Assembly: GCF_000521505.1 (NCBI RefSeq)
Contig: NZ_CP003915.1
Span: 2,852,001-2,916,000 of the forward strand
DNA: 64,000 nucleotides
Direction: 5' to 3'
Source of the DNA: Advenella mimigardefordensis DPN7
GTDB lineage: Bacteria > Pseudomonadota > Gammaproteobacteria > Burkholderiales > Burkholderiaceae_B
Shown: positions 61,128-64,000 of the stretch, in pieces
Layout of the letters: every line of letters begins with the position of its first letter
Numbering within the stretch: the stretch's first letter is position 1
Notes under the pieces: model-generated
Seen by the model: the letters and a program-made list of their open reading frames with translations, nothing else
Databases searched by the model: none
Told to the model about the DNA's origin: nothing
Made by a program: the position numbers and the translations under genes

Positions 61128-62066
61128 ATGTCTCTCCTTTCTCATGATCCGGCGTGCCAGAAGGCATCGCAACAAATCATTAACACCCTTCACGACCCCA
61201 TGCGCAAGCCAGTGGTGAAGAGCTTTTTTGACGAAGCGACCAACACTATCAGCTATGTCGTACACGCACCCAATGACAGGCATTGTGCGGTAATCGACAG
61301 CGTACTGGACTACGACGCCGCCTCGGGCAGAACCTCGGCAGCGTCGGTGCAGCCAATCATCGACTACGTCCGCTTGCATCAATTACAAGTGCAATGGCTG
61401 CTGGAAACACATGCACATGCAGATCATCTATCGGCCGCCCCAATCCTGGCCGCGCAACTGGGCGGACAACTGGCCATCGGCAAGCATATTGGTCTGGTTC
61501 AGAACACGTTCGCAGAGATATACAACACGCAAGGCTCACAAAGCGGTAAGGCCGACGACTTCGATCATCTGTTCGACGATGGCGACACATTCACAATCGG
61601 TGCGTTGCAGGCGACCGTTCTGCATGTACCCGGTCACACCCCGGCCTGTCTGGCCTATATTATCGGCGACTGTGTGTTCGTCGGCGACACCCTGTTTATG
61701 CCAGACTATGGAACTGCGCGTTGTGATTTTCCTGGTGGCGATGCACGCACACTATATCAATCGATTCAACGCCTGCTTCGCCTGCCCGGCGATGCGCGGG
61801 TATTGATGTGCCATGACTACAAGGCGCCAGGCCGTGATGAATTTGTATGGGAAACCACGATTGAAATGCAACGCAGGCAGAATATCCATGTGCACGAAGG
61901 GGTATCAGAGGACGAATTTGTCATCATGCGCACTCAGCGCGATGCGACCCTGTCCACCCCAAAACTGTTATTGCCTTCGATACAGGTGAACGTACGCGGT
62001 GGCAAGCTGCCCGAACCCGAGCACAACGGCGTGCGCTACCTGAAAATCCCGCTTAACACAATCTGA
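61128..62066 (+). CDS. Persulfide-dioxygenase-like MBL-fold hydrolase
   Basis: The 312-residue metallo-beta-lactamase-fold protein has ligands in LETHAHADHLSA, VLHVPGHTPACLAYIIGDCVFVGDTLFMPDYGTARCDF and VLMCHDYKAPG. The form with DYGTARCDFPGGDARTLYQSI matches the ETHE1/BLH persulfide dioxygenase group, which oxidises glutathione persulfide, rather than glyoxalase II. GGAG precedes the ATG. No rhodanese, permease or ArsR gene lies next to it. Confidence 0.85.
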   Translation: MSLLSHDPACQKASQQIINTLHDPMRKPVVKSFFDEATNTISYVVHAPNDRHCAVIDSVLDYDAASGRTSAASVQPIIDYVRLHQLQVQWLLETHAHADHLSAAPILAAQLGGQLAIGKHIGLVQNTFAEIYNTQGSQSGKADDFDHLFDDGDTFTIGALQATVLHVPGHTPACLAYIIGDCVFVGDTLFMPDYGTARCDFPGGDARTLYQSIQRLLRLPGDARVLMCHDYKAPGRDEFVWETTIEMQRRQNIHVHEGVSEDEFVIMRTQRDATLSTPKLLLPSIQVNVRGGKLPEPEHNGVRYLKIPLNTI

Positions 62067-62174
62067 AGGCGGTTCAGCCACGCCCCATTGACTGGCCGCT
62101 CATGCGCCAGGCCACCACCTCGGCCGCATTTAACGTATGATCGACAAGAAGCTCTTTTCCTATACACATGCAAT

Positions 62175-62687
62175 ATGGATTCATTTGAAATAACCGTTCT
62201 TGACGCTAACGATGCGGCTGCCTTTCGCCAGTTTCGGCTCACTGCCTTGCAGGATGCGCCACAAGCCTTTGGTTCCAGCTATGCCGCAGAATCAGCTCAG
62301 CCGTTGACTTTTTTTGAGGATCGCCTGTGCAGCAGTAAAGTGTGGGCGGCAAGCAAAGGCGGCACGATCGTCGGTACGGCCGGGCTGGCGCCATGGCTTG
62401 GGGTTCGCGAGCGCCATAAAGGTTTTGTGTGGGGCGTCTTCGTTGCGTCACAGGTTCGCGGCCAGCGCATTGCGCAGGCATTGCTGACAGAACTGCTGGC
62501 GTATGGTAACCAGCATTACGAGCAGATCACCCTTTCAGTAACGGCTGAAAACATGGCGGCATTCAGGTTGTATCAGCAGGCCGGCTTTGAGGTCTACGGC
62601 AAAGAACCCAACGCACTCAAGGACGAAACCGGCTATAGCGACGAACTGCTCATGGTTCGTTTCGCAAACAAAAAGCCGTCTGAATAA
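62175..62687 (+). CDS. GNAT-family N-acetyltransferase
   Basis: The 170-residue GNAT protein has the acetyl-CoA site GVFVASQVRGQRIAQALLTELLAYG and the C-terminal TAENMAAFRLYQQAGFEVYGKEPNAL typical of amino-group acetyltransferases of the RimI/SpeG-like class. The ATG at 62175 is chosen; the frame is open to 62088 with an unlikely Arg/Pro-rich extension. The acceptor is unknown. It lies between the metallohydrolase and the siderophore receptor. Confidence 0.82.
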   Translation: MDSFEITVLDANDAAAFRQFRLTALQDAPQAFGSSYAAESAQPLTFFEDRLCSSKVWAASKGGTIVGTAGLAPWLGVRERHKGFVWGVFVASQVRGQRIAQALLTELLAYGNQHYEQITLSVTAENMAAFRLYQQAGFEVYGKEPNALKDETGYSDELLMVRFANKKPSE

Positions 62688-62752
62688 CACCAGAGCGATG
62701 CGTTATTCAGGCGGCCGCTGATCTTGCCTCGGTGTGGGCAAGCCCGGAAGTG

Positions 62753-64000
62753 CTAAAAGTTGAGCGATACCGACGCTTTTACCGTCCGGCCATTTCCGGC
62801 TGTTAACTGACCATACTGTGGTGCAACGGTTGCCCAATAACGTTTATTGAATATATTGTCGACCCCGAAACGGAAAGTCGTTTCCTTTCCTGCCACTTCT
62901 GTCGTGTAGCGTGCGCCCAGATCCACGCGCGTCCACGCGGGAATGGTGCCTTCATTTTCCTTGTTAACGTACTGCTTGCTGCGATGGGTAATATAACCCT
63001 GTAAAGTGAGCCCGGGCGCAAATGCGGGATCCCACTCGGCGCCCAGGGTCGCCTGCAGGCGAGGCACGCCGGGCGCGTGATTGCCGTCATTCAGACCATC
63101 CTGAGTTTTCTGCAGGCGGGCATTCATGAACGTCACCCCACCTACAAGCCTGACCCCTTCTGCCGGCTGGCCATACACACTCAGTTCAACCCCCCGGTTG
63201 CGCTGCTCTCCGGCAGGCCCGAAAATATTGGTCTTACTATCCAGATAGAACTCCGGTTTTTCCAGCTGAAAGGCAGCCAGGCTGGCGCCGTAATCGCCCA
63301 TATCCACTTTAATGCCGGCTTCAATCTGCTTGGTGCGTGACGGCTTGAATACCTCGTTGCGATTGTCTGCGGTCAGCGATGCCGTCTCGCCACGTGTCAG
63401 ACCTTCAATATAATTGGCATAAAGCGATACGTTATTAGTCGCTTTGAAAACCAGGCCCGCGAACGGCGTAATGATGGATTTGTCGTAGTCTGAGCTAGAC
63501 GTACCCGTGTAATCATAGGCGGTGTAGCGCAGGTTCTGGTGGCGCAGGCCCAGCGTCAGCAGTATGCGCTCGTCCAGAAACGACAGCGTATCAGACAGGG
63601 CAATACTGCGCAGTATGGACCGCTCCACTTTACCCGGGTTATCAATATCGCCGCCGGACGAGGTGATCTGGTCCGGATAAGGGGAGTCTATCGGGTTGAA
63701 GATATCACGATCCTGGCTGGCGAAAAATTGATAGGCGCTGTGATTGCTTGTGCGCAAAGCCGAAACGCCCAGGTTCACCTGATGCCCCACAGAACCAGTC
63801 ATAAAGCGCCCGCGCAAGCCCACCTCACCGGTTGTGCTATTGCGTATATAGGGTGTACGCAATGGATTATGTGCACCAATACCATCACCATTGACCTTGG
63901 CACCTGCATAAAGCCCGTCTTCCTTGTCGCGACTGGTGCCGATAGCGGCATAAGTCATCCAGTTCTCGCTCAGATCGTACTCGACCCTTGCGACCGCATA
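62753..64000 (-). CDS. TonB-dependent siderophore receptor, 3' part (continues beyond the right edge)
   Basis: The last 415 codons of an outer-membrane receptor are present. The plug domain and TonB box lie outside the window. Barrel strands are visible (GLRGRFMTGSVGHQVNLGVSALR, NVSLYANYIEGLTRGE, and the end RTVKASVSLNF with its terminal Phe). NVSLYANYIEGL and LTLGLRHQNLRYTAYDY are typical of FhuE/FpvA-type ferric-siderophore receptors. It imports a hydroxamate-like iron chelate with TonB energy; the ligand is not deducible. Confidence 0.88.
   Translation of the reverse strand, partial: YAVARVEYDLSENWMTYAAIGTSRDKEDGLYAGAKVNGDGIGAHNPLRTPYIRNSTTGEVGLRGRFMTGSVGHQVNLGVSALRTSNHSAYQFFASQDRDIFNPIDSPYPDQITSSGGDIDNPGKVERSILRSIALSDTLSFLDERILLTLGLRHQNLRYTAYDYTGTSSSDYDKSIITPFAGLVFKATNNVSLYANYIEGLTRGETASLTADNRNEVFKPSRTKQIEAGIKVDMGDYGASLAAFQLEKPEFYLDSKTNIFGPAGEQRNRGVELSVYGQPAEGVRLVGGVTFMNARLQKTQDGLNDGNHAPGVPRLQATLGAEWDPAFAPGLTLQGYITHRSKQYVNKENEGTIPAWTRVDLGARYTTEVAGKETTFRFGVDNIFNKRYWATVAPQYGQLTAGNGRTVKASVSLNF

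Overview
The window looks like a chromosome segment of a betaproteobacterium of the family Alcaligenaceae. An Advenella- or Bordetella-like organism is the best guess. The basis is two orphan Bug-family (TctC-type) solute-binding proteins, many small CoA-ester and aromatic-type catabolic genes each with its own regulator, a compact haem-copper oxidase operon, and moderate GC with many ATGA-type gene overlaps. No rRNA, tRNA, CRISPR array, complete insertion sequence or prophage was seen. The genus is inferred, not proven.

Layout. 0-7.3 kb is an acyl-CoA/aromatic degradation region: the start of a probable thiolase, a FadB/FadJ-like fusion enzyme, an IclR regulator, two MaoC-like hydratases, a TetR regulator, a short-chain dehydrogenase coupled to a frameshifted 2-hydroxychromene-2-carboxylate isomerase, and an HxlR regulator. 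7.5-16.3 kb holds an acetyltransferase, a methyltransferase/MarR divergent pair sharing two identical operators, a truncated antitoxin, a glycosyltransferase with a hypothetical partner, an outer-membrane barrel, a periplasmic Ntn amidohydrolase and a PanP-type aspartate decarboxylase. 16.3-27 kb carries a flavin monooxygenase/MarR pair, LysR regulators, a luciferase-like oxidoreductase, a Baeyer-Villiger monooxygenase remnant, a higBA toxin-antitoxin pair, an L-lactate-dehydrogenase-like flavoprotein, lrgAB with a LysR gene, and chaC.

27-31.3 kb encodes a minimal cbb3-like oxidase (CcoN with a CcoS-like N-terminus, CcoO, a monohaem cytochrome c, SCO and a membrane protein). 31.5-36 kb has a MocR regulator, an Old Yellow Enzyme and LysR and GntR regulators. 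36.2-42.5 kb is a tight GntR-controlled catabolic operon: MFS transporter, asparaginase-like enzyme lacking key catalytic residues, TIM-barrel isomerase, alpha/beta hydrolase, epimerase and SDR. Its substrate cannot be named. 42.5-50.5 kb continues with a hydrolase whose nucleophile position is Ala, a Bug protein translationally coupled to an enolase-superfamily enzyme, iolB-iolC with a divergent RpiR regulator, and a second Bug protein.

50.5-58 kb is an accessory stretch: two direct copies of an IS3-OrfA-like gene flank a small iron-permease-like gene. Three consecutive secreted Gly/Ser-rich proteins follow, two of them close paralogues. Next come about 1.6 kb of AT-rich DNA without a convincing gene and a Hint-domain protein with a beta-rich N-terminus. 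58-64 kb has envelope and defence functions: an AmpC-type beta-lactamase, an Ivy lysozyme inhibitor, a PAP2 phosphatase, a persulfide-dioxygenase-like metallohydrolase, a GNAT and the 3' part of a TonB-dependent siderophore receptor. Two genes (near 6.03 and 28.96 kb) each lose one base in a homopolymer, which suggests either real decay or homopolymer sequencing errors.
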